A stretch of DNA of 64,000 nt, from positions 682,001-746,000 of the forward strand of contig NZ_CP108364.1 of the NCBI RefSeq assembly GCF_035946055.1, written 5' to 3'. The stretch comes from Streptomyces sp. NBC_01341 (lineage in GTDB: Bacteria > Actinomycetota > Actinomycetes > Streptomycetales > Streptomycetaceae). The first letter of the stretch is position 1; each line of letters opens with the position of its first letter. A model generated the notes under the pieces. The model was given only the letters and a program-made list of their open reading frames with translations. It did no database searches and was not told where the DNA came from. This document shows, in pieces, positions 1 through 7,973 of this stretch. The position numbers and the translations under genes are program-made.

Positions 1-599
1 AGGGGTACGGACGGGTCGTGCACCGCCAGCCGCTCCTCGGTGAACGCCACCCGGTCCCGGCACCAGTCGTCCACGGCCGGGTAGGGGTCGGGGTGGAGCA
101 GGTACTCGTCGGTGCAGACGACGCCGGCCTCGTGCGCCCGGGCCAGGGACTCCTCCTTGGTCGACGTCCCCGGGGCCCTGAAGGTGTAGTCGTACAGGGT
201 GAACACGGGCGCCACGGCGACGGGACCCTCCGCCCCCTGCCAGTGCGGGTACGGGTCCTCCGGTGTGGTGACCCCCAACTCCCGGCAGACCCGCACGAGG
301 TGCTCGTACCGCGCTCGGCCCCTCAGGCGTACCGGGTCCTTGTCCACGGTCCACAGTTCGTGGTTCCCGGGCGTCCACACCACACGGGCGAAGCGGCGGG
401 TCAGGACTGCCAGCGCGTTCTCGACCTCTTCGGCCTGCTCCGCCACGTCTCCCGCGACGATCAGCCAGTCCGCGTCGGAGGTGGGGCGCAACCGGTCGGC
501 GATCGGGCGGTTGTCCGCGATGCCGACGTGGAGGTCGCTGACGGCGAGGAGCCGCCCCTCCCCCTTCGGCGTCCGGGGGACGTCACTGAGTGGACTCAT
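1..599 (-). CDS. metallophosphoesterase (3' end outside window)
   Basis: This is a calcineurin-like metallophosphoesterase whose C-terminus runs off the left edge. Reading from an ATG at 599, the protein has an Asp-Leu-His metal motif at residues 22-24, Gly-Asp at 50-51 and Gly-Asn-His-Glu at 78-81. These are three of the ordered blocks that bind the dinuclear metal centre in this superfamily. About 199 residues are visible and no stop codon is reached. No signal peptide is seen, so it is probably cytoplasmic. The natural substrate cannot be told from the sequence. The fold call is firm and the specific role is unknown. Confidence 0.85.
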   Translation of the reverse strand, partial: MSPLSDVPRTPKGEGRLLAVSDLHVGIADNRPIADRLRPTSDADWLIVAGDVAEQAEEVENALAVLTRRFARVVWTPGNHELWTVDKDPVRLRGRARYEHLVRVCRELGVTTPEDPYPHWQGAEGPVAVAPVFTLYDYTFRAPGTSTKEESLARAHEAGVVCTDEYLLHPDPYPAVDDWCRDRVAFTEERLAVHDPSVP

Positions 600-822
600 T
601 GTTCGAATTTACCGCTTCGGTGGATCTCCCCCGCACCGCCTCGCTCGACGTGCTCTCCGTCCGTGCGGCCGGGATGATGGGCGGGATGCCGGTCCCCGGC
701 CGTGATTGCCTGGCGGGCAGCAGGGCAGGTGCCGTTCACGCGTGCAGGCCGGAACACGGACTCACCCGCCCCTCGGCGGAGCGCGAAGACCGACGCGACC
801 GTTCTCGACGGAAGGACCCGCC

Positions 823-1194
823 ATGCCCATCGCCACGTACTGTCTCGTCGCTCTCGACTGCCCGGACCCCCGAGCACTGGCCGGCTTCTACCAGGCCGTC
901 CTCGGCGGTGAGATCAGGAACGACAGCGACGACTGGTACGTCCTCCACACGCCGGACGGCACGCGCATCGCCTTCCAGAGGGCCCCGGATCACTCACCGC
1001 CGGACTGGCCCCGTGGCGACCGCGGTTCACAGCAGGCGCACCTCGACCTCGACGTGACCGACATCGGCCGGGCGCAGGAAGAGGTACTCGCACTCGGGGC
1101 GAGCCCCCTGGACCTGGACGACCGTGGCGGGGAGCGCGGCTTCCGGGTGTACGCCGACCCGGCGGGCCATCCCTTCTGTCTCTGTGTCAAGTGA
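823..1194 (+). CDS. VOC (glyoxalase/bleomycin-resistance fold) protein
   Basis: A 123-residue single-domain vicinal oxygen chelate protein. It opens with a beta strand and the segment DPRALAGFYQAVLGGEI, typical of the first beta-alpha-beta-beta-beta module. It ends with DPAGHPFCLCVK, the usual 'DP-GHPF' closing strand of Streptomyces VOC proteins. I chose the ATG at 823 because a purine-rich GGAAGGA lies just upstream and everything further upstream in frame is non-conserved. Members include lyases, dioxygenases and resistance proteins. Nothing in the neighbourhood identifies the substrate. It stands alone, convergent with the BLIP-like gene. Confidence 0.8.
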   Translation: MPIATYCLVALDCPDPRALAGFYQAVLGGEIRNDSDDWYVLHTPDGTRIAFQRAPDHSPPDWPRGDRGSQQAHLDLDVTDIGRAQEEVLALGASPLDLDDRGGERGFRVYADPAGHPFCLCVK

Positions 1195-1327
1195 CCGTGC
1201 GCGGACACGGCCCCCGCCCGCGGCTCGTCCGGCCGGCAGGGTACGGGCGGGGTGGCGCCCCGCACACCGGTGGCGTCCGGGCGGGCCGGGTGACGCGGCG
1301 GCCGCCACCGGTGCCGGACCGCCTCCG

Positions 1328-1888
1328 TCAGGTCAGGCTGCGCTGGTAACGGTAGGTCAGCCTGCCGTCGGTGAAGTCGAAGTAGGCGGTGGGCGGGAAG
1401 AGCCCGGTGGCCGCCTTGCAGGCGTATTTCTCGACGAAGCCCGTGGTGGCGGGCCAGTTCGCATAACTCTGTCCCTGCACGACACAGGAGTCCTTGGGAA
1501 CGACTGCCCAGACCTGGGCCTCACTCATTCCCAGAGCGGTCTTGTTGTAGTGGGACAGCCTCATGGACGGAGTCTTCGGCTTGTACAGCAACTCGTTGCG
1601 CTTGGAGTACAGCTTGCCGTCATCGGTGAAGTCGAAGCCTCCGTAAGGGGCGTAGTCGCTCGACTCGGTGAAGCAGAGGATCGAGTCACCTATGACGCCG
1701 CCGGTGTCGCACGCCGGCTCGCCGCCGCCGATCTCCCAGACCTCGTCGAAGGTCATGCCGAACTGGATCTGCTCGTATCTCCCGACCGAGAAACCGGAAT
1801 TCGCCTCTGCGGCCGATGTCGTCGCGACGAGGGCCGCCGCGGCGGCGGCGAGCGCGACTCCCGCACGTGCAATCCGGGTCTTCACCAC
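1328..1888 (-). CDS. secreted BLIP-like protein (beta-lactamase-inhibitor family fold)
   Basis: About 186 residues with a signal peptide: KTR, a long Ala/Val core, then a cut near AEA-NSG. The mature protein has two repeats, each starting with a short helix motif: IQFGMTFDEVWEIGG in the first and TALGMSEAQVW in the second. This matches the tandem-domain architecture I recall for the beta-lactamase inhibitory protein BLIP of S. clavuligerus, including the paired cysteines around GDSILC and the closing FTDG strand. BLIP Asp49 appears conserved (SDYAPY). Several other contact residues are replaced (His148, Trp150, Arg160 and Trp162 become Tyr, Asp, Tyr and Arg). The start is one of two adjacent GTGs (1888 or 1885) behind a GAAAGGA ribosome site. 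Inhibitory activity is uncertain. Confidence 0.8.
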   Translation of the reverse strand: MVKTRIARAGVALAAAAAALVATTSAAEANSGFSVGRYEQIQFGMTFDEVWEIGGGEPACDTGGVIGDSILCFTESSDYAPYGGFDFTDDGKLYSKRNELLYKPKTPSMRLSHYNKTALGMSEAQVWAVVPKDSCVVQGQSYANWPATTGFVEKYACKAATGLFPPTAYFDFTDGRLTYRYQRSLT

Positions 1889-2229
1889 GTGTGTCCTTTC
1901 GTCGATGCCCCCGGGCACGCGCCTCGTCCTGGACACGATGGGGCGGTCCGTGCGGTGCGGGGGGCCGGCACCTGCTGCGCACGTCAGGCCCGCAGGCGTG
2001 GCCCCCGCCACCGGGCGCGACGTTATGGTCCGCCGCTCTCCGCCCCGTCTCCGGGCCGGCGCCGTGGCCGGGAAGCGCCAGTGCGTGCAGGCGCGTTCGT
2101 CCGCACACCGAACGCCCCTCACCCGGCGGGCAGCGCTGCCGCCCTCCCGACATCCCAGGGGCTGCGGGAGGGCGGTTCCGAGACCGTGCGTCGAGCGCCG
2201 CGGACCCTGCCCCGTCACCGCGGCGGCGC
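1889..2229. other. intergenic, upstream of the BLIP-like gene
   Basis: No gene with a credible start, ribosome site or conserved product was found on either strand. The part next to 1888 must hold the promoter of the BLIP-like gene, but no clear -35/-10 pair stands out. The part near 2230 would hold the 3' end signal of the epoxide hydrolase gene. Confidence 0.5.
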
Positions 2230-3405
2230 TCAGCCCTTCGGAGCCGTCCGGTAGGGGCGGAAGAAGGTGCGGAGCTCCTCCGCGTAGATCTCGGGCTCCT
2301 CGAACGCGGCGAAGTGTCCACCGCGGGCGGGTTCGGTGAGGCTCACCAGGTTCGTCGTACGTTCCAGCCATGCCCGCGGAGGGCGGACGACGTCGCCGGC
2401 GAAGAGTGAGAAGCCGGACGGCACCTCCACCCGGCGGGCGAGCTGAGCGGGCGGAATGGCGGCGTTCGCGCGGTACATGCGCATCGACGAGCCGATCGTC
2501 CCCGTGAGCCAGTAGAGCATCACGTTCGTCAGGATCTCGTCCTTCGTGAAGCTCCGCTCGATCTCGCCGCCGCAGTCGCTCCACGCCTGAAGCTTCTCCA
2601 CGATCCAGGCGGCGAGGCCGGCCGGCGAGTCGTTCAGGCCCACGGCCGCCGTCTGGGGCTTGGTGCGGTGCATGGCGGCGTACGCGCCCTCGGTGGCGCT
2701 CCAGGAGGCGACGCCCTCCATCCAGGCACGCTCCTCGGGCGTGAGGCCGCCCGGGTCGCCGCCGAAGGCGGGCAGGCCGCCGTCTGTCCGGTGGACGGCC
2801 ACGACGCGGTCGGGGTGGTCGAGTGCCAGGTACCGGCTCACGTGGCTGCCGATGTCCCCGCCGGCCGCACCGAAGCGGGTGTATCCGAGAACGGTCATGA
2901 GCTCGGACCACAGACCCGCTACGGCGATGGAGTCGAGGGGCTCGTCCGTGGGCCGGTCGGAGTATCCGAAGCCCGGCGCGTCGGGCACCACCACGTCGAA
3001 GGCGTCGGCGGGGTCCGCGCCGTGGGCCCCCGGGTCGGTGAGGAGCGGGATGACCTTGGTGTAGCGCCAGAAGGAGTCCGGCCATCCGTGGCTGAGGATC
3101 AGCGGCAGTGCGTTCGGCGCGGGTCCGGCCGCCCGCACGTGAACGTAGTGGATCCCGAGGCCGCCCAGGAGGACGCGGAAGCGGGGGAACCGCGAGAGGG
3201 CCGCCTCCTGCGCGGGCCAGTCGAAGTCCTCGGCCCAGTAGGCGACGAGCTCGCGGAGCCAGGCGAGGTCGGTGCCCTGCGACCACCCCGCGTCCTCGGG
3301 GCTGTCGGGCCAGCGCGTACCGCGCAGCCGTGCGCGCAGGTCGTCGAGCGCCGCGGGGGCGGTCTGCTGGATGAACGGCTCGGGGCGGGGCTCGGCGTCC
3401 GGCAT
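2230..3405 (-). CDS. epoxide hydrolase family protein (EHN-type alpha/beta hydrolase)
   Basis: A 391-residue alpha/beta hydrolase with the N-terminal extension typical of microsomal-type epoxide hydrolases (residues 8-115, containing RLRGTRWPD). The oxyanion motif HGWPD is at 106-110. The nucleophile elbow is GGDIGS with Asp184, and the catalytic His lies in GGHFAAFEEP near the C-terminus. An aspartate nucleophile is what distinguishes epoxide hydrolases from esterases of this fold. The reaction would be hydrolysis of an epoxide to a diol; the substrate is unknown. An in-frame ATG at 3414 is an alternative start. It is divergent from the MDMPI-type gene with about 160 bases between. Confidence 0.87.
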   Translation of the reverse strand: MPDAEPRPEPFIQQTAPAALDDLRARLRGTRWPDSPEDAGWSQGTDLAWLRELVAYWAEDFDWPAQEAALSRFPRFRVLLGGLGIHYVHVRAAGPAPNALPLILSHGWPDSFWRYTKVIPLLTDPGAHGADPADAFDVVVPDAPGFGYSDRPTDEPLDSIAVAGLWSELMTVLGYTRFGAAGGDIGSHVSRYLALDHPDRVVAVHRTDGGLPAFGGDPGGLTPEERAWMEGVASWSATEGAYAAMHRTKPQTAAVGLNDSPAGLAAWIVEKLQAWSDCGGEIERSFTKDEILTNVMLYWLTGTIGSSMRMYRANAAIPPAQLARRVEVPSGFSLFAGDVVRPPRAWLERTTNLVSLTEPARGGHFAAFEEPEIYAEELRTFFRPYRTAPKG

Positions 3406-3565
3406 GAGGATCATCCTAGGGGCCGCTCCGCCCCTGCCGTGGGTCCTGCCGGAGGTGGCGGGGGCAGGCACGGAGGTCGCGGGGACGCCGCGTCCGGCGG
3501 ACGATGAGTTCGCGCGCTCCCCGGGGTCTGCAAGGGCGGACAGCAGCGCCGCCGAAGGAGGAGCC

Positions 3566-4195
3566 GTGGAGAAGGACGACGTCTGGGACATGGTGCACGC
3601 GGAGCGCGCGGCACTGATCGAGGACCTGGCCGGCCTCGACGACGACCGGTGGCGGACGCCCTCGCTGTGCGAGGGGTGGACCGTGCACGACGTGGTGGCC
3701 CATCTGGTCGACACGGCCCGGACGACGCGACTCGGATTCGTGGTCGCGCTGGCACGGGCGCGGTTCGACTTCGACGGGCAGAACGCACTCGGTGTGGAAC
3801 GCGAACGCGGGGACACTCCGCAGGAGACCCTGCGACGGCTCCGCCGGGCGGCGCCCCGGACGTCCACTCCTCCGGCGCCGCTCGTCAGCCGCCTCGTCGA
3901 GGAGATCGTCCACGGCGAGGACATCCGCCGCCCCCTGGGACTCACGCGCGCCTATCCGCAGAGGGCCGTCGTCGGAGCGCTCCGGCTCCAGACGCGCACG
4001 TCGGCGTCGTTCGGCGGAGCGAAGGAGTTGGTGGCGCGCGTACGCCTCACAGCGACCGACGCGGATCTGGTGATCGGTACCGGGCAGGAGGCCGCGGGCC
4101 CCGCACTCGGCCTTTTGCTGGCTGTCTCGGGCCGCCGGGTGGCACTGGACGATCTCACCGGGGCAGGCGTGACGACGCTGACCCAACATATCTGA
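3566..4195 (+). CDS. maleylpyruvate isomerase-family (DinB-like four-helix) protein
   Basis: A 209-residue protein of the actinobacterial TIGR03083 / MDMPI_N type. The GTG start follows AAGGAGGA at good spacing. The segment CEGWTVHDVVAHLVD (about residues 38-52) is the signature of the family, with a His that belongs to the usual three-His metal site; EEIVHGEDIRRPLG supplies another. The C-terminal part resembles the SCP2-like half of these proteins. Characterised relatives are mycothiol-dependent isomerases and transferases, but most are uncharacterised, so no substrate is given. The gene stands alone between the epoxide hydrolase and merR genes. Confidence 0.8.
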   Translation: MEKDDVWDMVHAERAALIEDLAGLDDDRWRTPSLCEGWTVHDVVAHLVDTARTTRLGFVVALARARFDFDGQNALGVERERGDTPQETLRRLRRAAPRTSTPPAPLVSRLVEEIVHGEDIRRPLGLTRAYPQRAVVGALRLQTRTSASFGGAKELVARVRLTATDADLVIGTGQEAAGPALGLLLAVSGRRVALDDLTGAGVTTLTQHI

Positions 4196-4249
4196 CGGCC
4201 CGCCATGAGAGCTGCTCCCGCAGGTCCGCCGGCACAGGAGCGACCAGCC

Positions 4250-4261
4250 GGGGGGGGGGGG
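4250..4261. repeat. homopolymeric tract of 12 G
   Basis: An uninterrupted run of twelve G residues in the 79-base convergent gap between the MDMPI-type gene and merR. It is 13 bases from the merR stop codon, outside both coding regions. Tracts this long are prone to slippage and to length errors in sequencing. Confidence 0.9.
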
Positions 4262-4274
4262 AGTGCGGGCCCGC

Positions 4275-5240
4275 TCAGTCGCGCTGAACGGCCGCCGACG
4301 TCCGCGACTCGGATTCCAGGGCGGCCAGCAGCCAGTCGTGCGCGGTGCCGGGTGTCGGCTCGGGCCGGTCGGCGTGTGGGCTGACGAGCTCGGCCGTCAG
4401 CTCCCAGTACCGGTCGATGCGCGGGTCCGCCGCCAGCCGCCCGGCGAGCGCGCGGCGGAAACCCGGGGTGTCGGCGACGTCGCCCGCTCGCGCGTAGGCG
4501 TCCACGAACCCTTCCAGTGCCTCCCCAGCGTGCGGCCCGCTGCCCCGGCGCATCTGCACGGCCGCGAGGTCGTACGCCTCGGCAAGGCCCGCGTACAGCA
4601 CGGCCGACTCGCGGGCGCCCGCCGATCGGTGCGCGTGGGGCTGGGTGGGCGCGTCGCCGTCGCAAGGGCCGGTCACCATGGCGTACAGCCGGGCGAAGGC
4701 GAGCACCTGGGCGGGTCCGGGGTCCTCGGGGGGCTGCGGGACAGCCGCGTCGAGGAAGGCGCTGACAGACCGCGCCGGCATCCGCGGTGGCAGCCACGCA
4801 CGCCAGAACCTCGCGAGAGGAGCGGTGTTCGGGGGCGCGGCGACGGCTCCGACCAGAAGCAGACGGCCGGGGCGGTCGGACGGCGGACTCTCCTGTACGG
4901 CGCGGAGAGCGGCCTCTCTCCAGCGCAGGGCCGCGAGCTGTGAACCGAGCTCGGCCAACTGCCCTGCGACCGCGTCCTCCAGTGCTCCGCCGGTCCGGCC
5001 CGCGTCGTCGTCCTCGAGGACGCGGTGCACGGTGGAGACGGGCAGGTCCAGGGTGCGCAGGGAGCGGATCAGTCGCAGCCGTTCCAGGGCGTCGGGGCCG
5101 TAGCGGCGGTGCCCGCCGGGGCTGCGGGACGCCTCGGGCAGGAGACCGCGGTCGGAGTAGAAGCGGACCGTCTTGACGCTGACCGCCGCGCGCCGGGCGA
5201 GCTCGCCGATGCCGCACAGACCGTCCCACGACGAGAACAC
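4275..5240 (-). CDS. MerR family transcriptional regulator
   Basis: A 321-residue regulator. Residues about 9-77 form a MerR winged helix: CGIGELARRAAVSVKTVRFY, then DRGLLPEASRSPGGHRRY, with the usual dimerisation helix after it. The roughly 240-residue C-terminal part is helical, lacks the metal-binding cysteines of metal-sensing MerR proteins and probably binds an organic ligand. The GTG start at 5240 has a strong GGAGGGAGG ribosome site that lies inside the spacer of the divergent promoter at 5241-5271. This is the expected target for a MerR protein that also controls itself. The likely target gene is the adjacent tandem alpha/beta hydrolase. Confidence 0.9.
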   Translation of the reverse strand: MFSSWDGLCGIGELARRAAVSVKTVRFYSDRGLLPEASRSPGGHRRYGPDALERLRLIRSLRTLDLPVSTVHRVLEDDDAGRTGGALEDAVAGQLAELGSQLAALRWREAALRAVQESPPSDRPGRLLLVGAVAAPPNTAPLARFWRAWLPPRMPARSVSAFLDAAVPQPPEDPGPAQVLAFARLYAMVTGPCDGDAPTQPHAHRSAGARESAVLYAGLAEAYDLAAVQMRRGSGPHAGEALEGFVDAYARAGDVADTPGFRRALAGRLAADPRIDRYWELTAELVSPHADRPEPTPGTAHDWLLAALESESRTSAAVQRD

Positions 5241-5271
5241 TTGAACCTCCCTCCGGGGGAGTTCCTACGGT
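5241..5271 (+). promoter_or_regulatory. MerR-type promoter/operator with 19-bp spacer
   Basis: TTGAAC (5241-5246) and TACGGT (5266-5271) are separated by 19 bases, the overlong spacing that MerR activators correct by DNA distortion. The spacer carries an imperfect dyad: GAACCTCCC at 5243-5251 and GGGGAGTTC at 5256-5264, with 7 of 9 positions pairing. The promoter points toward the hydrolase gene at 5337. On the other strand the same bases supply the merR ribosome binding site. Confidence 0.75.
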
Positions 5272-5336
5272 ACCGGCGAGAAGGGCCGGCCGGAGGTCGT
5301 GCCGGTCCGCGGACGACGGCGTACCGAGGAGAGACC

Positions 5337-6860
5337 ATGACCGTGTTCATCCTGGTGTCAGGCATGTTCACCGGACCGCACGTGTGGCACGACACGGCTG
5401 CGCGGCTGAACGCAGCGGGGTCCGGCGTCCGTACCGTGACGCTCGGCGGGCTCGGTGGAACCCCCGCCGCGCCGGGTGTGGTCGTCGATCTGGAGTCGCA
5501 CATCGCGGACGTCGTCGCGGTGATCGACTCGGTCCAGCGGGATGCGCACGCGGACATCGTCCTGGTCGGCCACGACTACGGCATCCACCCCGTGCTGGGC
5601 GCCGCCGATCGTCGGGCCGCGTCGATCGCCCGGATCGTCCACCTGGACTCGGGGCTGCCGAGGGACGGCGTCCCCGCCCTGGCCGCCGTCGCCGACCGGC
5701 AGTTGCGCGAAGAGGTGATGCGGCGGTCGGCCGGGGGCGGGGGCGCGGCAGCCGAACTCCCGCCCCCGGCACGTGAGGAGTGGCAGCTCTGGGGCAGTGT
5801 CGCCGGCGTGCCGGACGCGGCCCTGGACCGGCTCACCGAGTTGGCCGGGCCTCAACCGCTGGGCACGCTGCTCCAGCCGCTGAGCCTGACCGGGGCTCTC
5901 GCCCCGGTCCCCCTCACCGGCGTACTGTGCACGGCCGGCGGGGCGGGGATCGGACTGGTCCAGACCCGCGTGGATCTGGGAGAGCCCTCGCTGCAGGCAT
6001 GGGCCGGTCCCCGGGTGACGTTCTTCGAACTGTCCACCGGGCACTGGCCGATGCTGTCCACCCCGGACGAGCTGGCACGGACGCTGCTCCGGGCCGCCGC
6101 CGGCGAAGGGCACCGGCTCACTCCCGCGAACGCCGCCGGGCCTCCGGCGCATCTGCGGCCTTTCCTGCTGGACGTGCCCACGGCACCCGTCGAGCGGGTC
6201 GCCCACGTCGATCTTCATCTGCCCTCCGCACCGGGCCCCCGTCCGGCGGTCCTCATCGTGCACGGAGGTCCGGTCCCGGCGGGAGTCCGCCCGGCCCCCA
6301 GGGAGTGGCCGGGCATGACGGGGTACGCCCGTTACGCGGCCTCACAAGGGGTGATGGGCGTGACGGTCGACCACCGCCTGCACGACGTGGCGGACTACGA
6401 GCGGGCCGCGGCGGACGTCGCGGCAGCGGTGGACCTGGTCCGGTCGGATCCCCGGGTGGACGCGGACCGGATCGCACTGTGGTTCTTCTCGGGCAGCGGC
6501 CTCATGAGTGCCGAGTGGCTGGTGGCGCCCCCACCGTGGCTGCGCTGCCTGGCGGCCAGCTACCCGGTCATGGCGCCGCTGCCCGGCTGGGGCCGCGTGG
6601 GAAGCCGGTTCCGCCCGGCGGACGCGGTCGCCCACGCCGGTGACCTGCCCGTCGTGCTGGTGCGCGCCGGGCTGGAGACCGACGGGATCGCCGTCACCGT
6701 GCAGGAGTTCCTGGACTCGGCGAAGCGGCACGGGGCGAACGTCGAGGTGGTCGACGTGCCGGACGGCCACCACAGCTTCGAGGCGGTCGATCCCACCGAC
6801 GCGTCGCGCGAGGCCGTGCACCGGGCGGTGCGTGCCGTGCTGGGGCGTCTGACGGCCTGA
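5337..6860 (+). CDS. tandem alpha/beta hydrolase (two hydrolase domains fused)
   Basis: A 507-residue protein with two alpha/beta-hydrolase domains in series. Domain one (about 1-255) resembles small esterases of the MhpC/EstC kind, but its nucleophile elbow reads LVGHDYG with Asp80 where Ser is usual. Its histidine is in STGHWPM. Domain two (about 285-507) resembles dienelactone-hydrolase and acyl-thioesterase-like proteins, with HGG oxyanion residues, FFSGSG as the elbow and DGHHSFE carrying the histidine. The ATG at 5337 follows GAGGAGA. The MerR-type promoter upstream suggests induction by a small molecule that the enzyme may then degrade. The substrate is unknown. Confidence 0.8.
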   Translation: MTVFILVSGMFTGPHVWHDTAARLNAAGSGVRTVTLGGLGGTPAAPGVVVDLESHIADVVAVIDSVQRDAHADIVLVGHDYGIHPVLGAADRRAASIARIVHLDSGLPRDGVPALAAVADRQLREEVMRRSAGGGGAAAELPPPAREEWQLWGSVAGVPDAALDRLTELAGPQPLGTLLQPLSLTGALAPVPLTGVLCTAGGAGIGLVQTRVDLGEPSLQAWAGPRVTFFELSTGHWPMLSTPDELARTLLRAAAGEGHRLTPANAAGPPAHLRPFLLDVPTAPVERVAHVDLHLPSAPGPRPAVLIVHGGPVPAGVRPAPREWPGMTGYARYAASQGVMGVTVDHRLHDVADYERAAADVAAAVDLVRSDPRVDADRIALWFFSGSGLMSAEWLVAPPPWLRCLAASYPVMAPLPGWGRVGSRFRPADAVAHAGDLPVVLVRAGLETDGIAVTVQEFLDSAKRHGANVEVVDVPDGHHSFEAVDPTDASREAVHRAVRAVLGRLTA

Positions 6861-6922
6861 CCGGCCGGCTCGGGGCAGCCCCGGGGTCGTCGCCCGCACG
6901 GCGTGCTCAGGGGCGGCCCGGT

Positions 6923-7849
6923 TCACACGCCCCGGGACGGCCGGAAGGTGGCGCGGTAGTCCCGGGGCGACGATCCGGTGACCCGTTTGAAGGCCGTACT
7001 GAGCGCGCTCTCGGACCCGTAGCCGACCGCGCGGGCGATGGTGGCGACCGTTCCCGTGTCCTCACGCAGGTGCCGGGAGGCGAGCTCGACGCGCCAGCGG
7101 GTGAGGTAGTCGAGCGGCCCGCAGCCGACCATGTCCTTGAAGCGTGCGGCCAGGGTGGACCTGGACACCGCGCCCGCCTCTGCGAGCTCGGCCACGGTCC
7201 ACCGGTACTCGGGCCGCCGGTGCATGGACGTCAGGGCGGCGGCCACCGCCGGGTCCGTGAGGCCGGCCAGCCAGCCCGACACCGCGTGCGGCTCGCGGGC
7301 GAGGTGCACACGCAGGACGTGGACGAGCATGACGACGGCCAGGTGCTCGGCGACCAGTGTCGAGGCCATCCCTCCTCGCCGGAGCTCCTGGTCGATCTGC
7401 TCGAGCGCCCACTGGAGGGTGTCGGCGCCGGCGGTGCCCGCCGGCACGTGGACGACCGCGGGCAGGCCTTCGAGCAGCAGTGACCGCGCCCGGTCGCCGA
7501 AGGAGAAGCGCCCGCCCACGAGAAGGACCTCGTCCGAGCCGTCGCCCGTCCGCGCGACCCCGCCCTCGGTGCGGGAGTAGACGTGCTCGGCGTCGACCGC
7601 GAAGGCTCCGGGGTCGCTGCGCAGGGTGAATCGCCGTGGCTGGGTGAGCAGGTAGCAGTCCCCGGCTGCGAGGGCGATCGCCTCGTGGGCCCCTTCCACC
7701 TCCAGGTGGCACGCGCCACGCCGTACGGCGTTGAACTTCACCCCGGTCGGCGCTTCGAAGCGCAGGGCCCACCGCCCTCCGGCGACAAGGCTCGACGACA
7801 GGTGACTGCGTGTGTCCAGCAATGCCAGTACGTCCTCCAAGGGATCCAT
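6923..7849 (-). CDS. AraC family transcriptional regulator (cupin sensor domain)
   Basis: A 308-residue regulator. The N-terminal half is the AraC-type cupin_6 ligand domain (about residues 1-190, with the beta-rich block VKFNAVRRGACHLEVEG). The C-terminal 100 residues carry two helix-turn-helix motifs ending in FKRVTGSSPRDYRATFR, the family signature. The ATG at 7849 has GGGAG upstream; a longer frame exists but is not conserved in character. The gene is divergent from the SDR gene starting at 7974, so that gene is its probable target. Confidence 0.9.
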   Translation of the reverse strand: MDPLEDVLALLDTRSHLSSSLVAGGRWALRFEAPTGVKFNAVRRGACHLEVEGAHEAIALAAGDCYLLTQPRRFTLRSDPGAFAVDAEHVYSRTEGGVARTGDGSDEVLLVGGRFSFGDRARSLLLEGLPAVVHVPAGTAGADTLQWALEQIDQELRRGGMASTLVAEHLAVVMLVHVLRVHLAREPHAVSGWLAGLTDPAVAAALTSMHRRPEYRWTVAELAEAGAVSRSTLAARFKDMVGCGPLDYLTRWRVELASRHLREDTGTVATIARAVGYGSESALSTAFKRVTGSSPRDYRATFRPSRGV

Positions 7850-7973
7850 CAGCACTCCCGTTCTGGACGATCGAGCACGTTCATCGGACTCAACATCATA
7901 GATACTCCGTAACGCCATCGGTAACGTCGGGAAGCGACAGGTACTCCCCACCTCCTACACGGAAGGGTTTCCC
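7850..7973. promoter_or_regulatory. divergent promoter region between araC-type and SDR genes
   Basis: This 124-base gap is AT-richer than its surroundings around 7890-7910. On the minus strand TATGAT (7900-7895) would serve as a -10 for the regulator, with TTACCG 18 bases further upstream as a weak -35. The SDR side has GGAAGGG as ribosome site before the GTG. No clean inverted repeat for the regulator was found. Confidence 0.35.
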
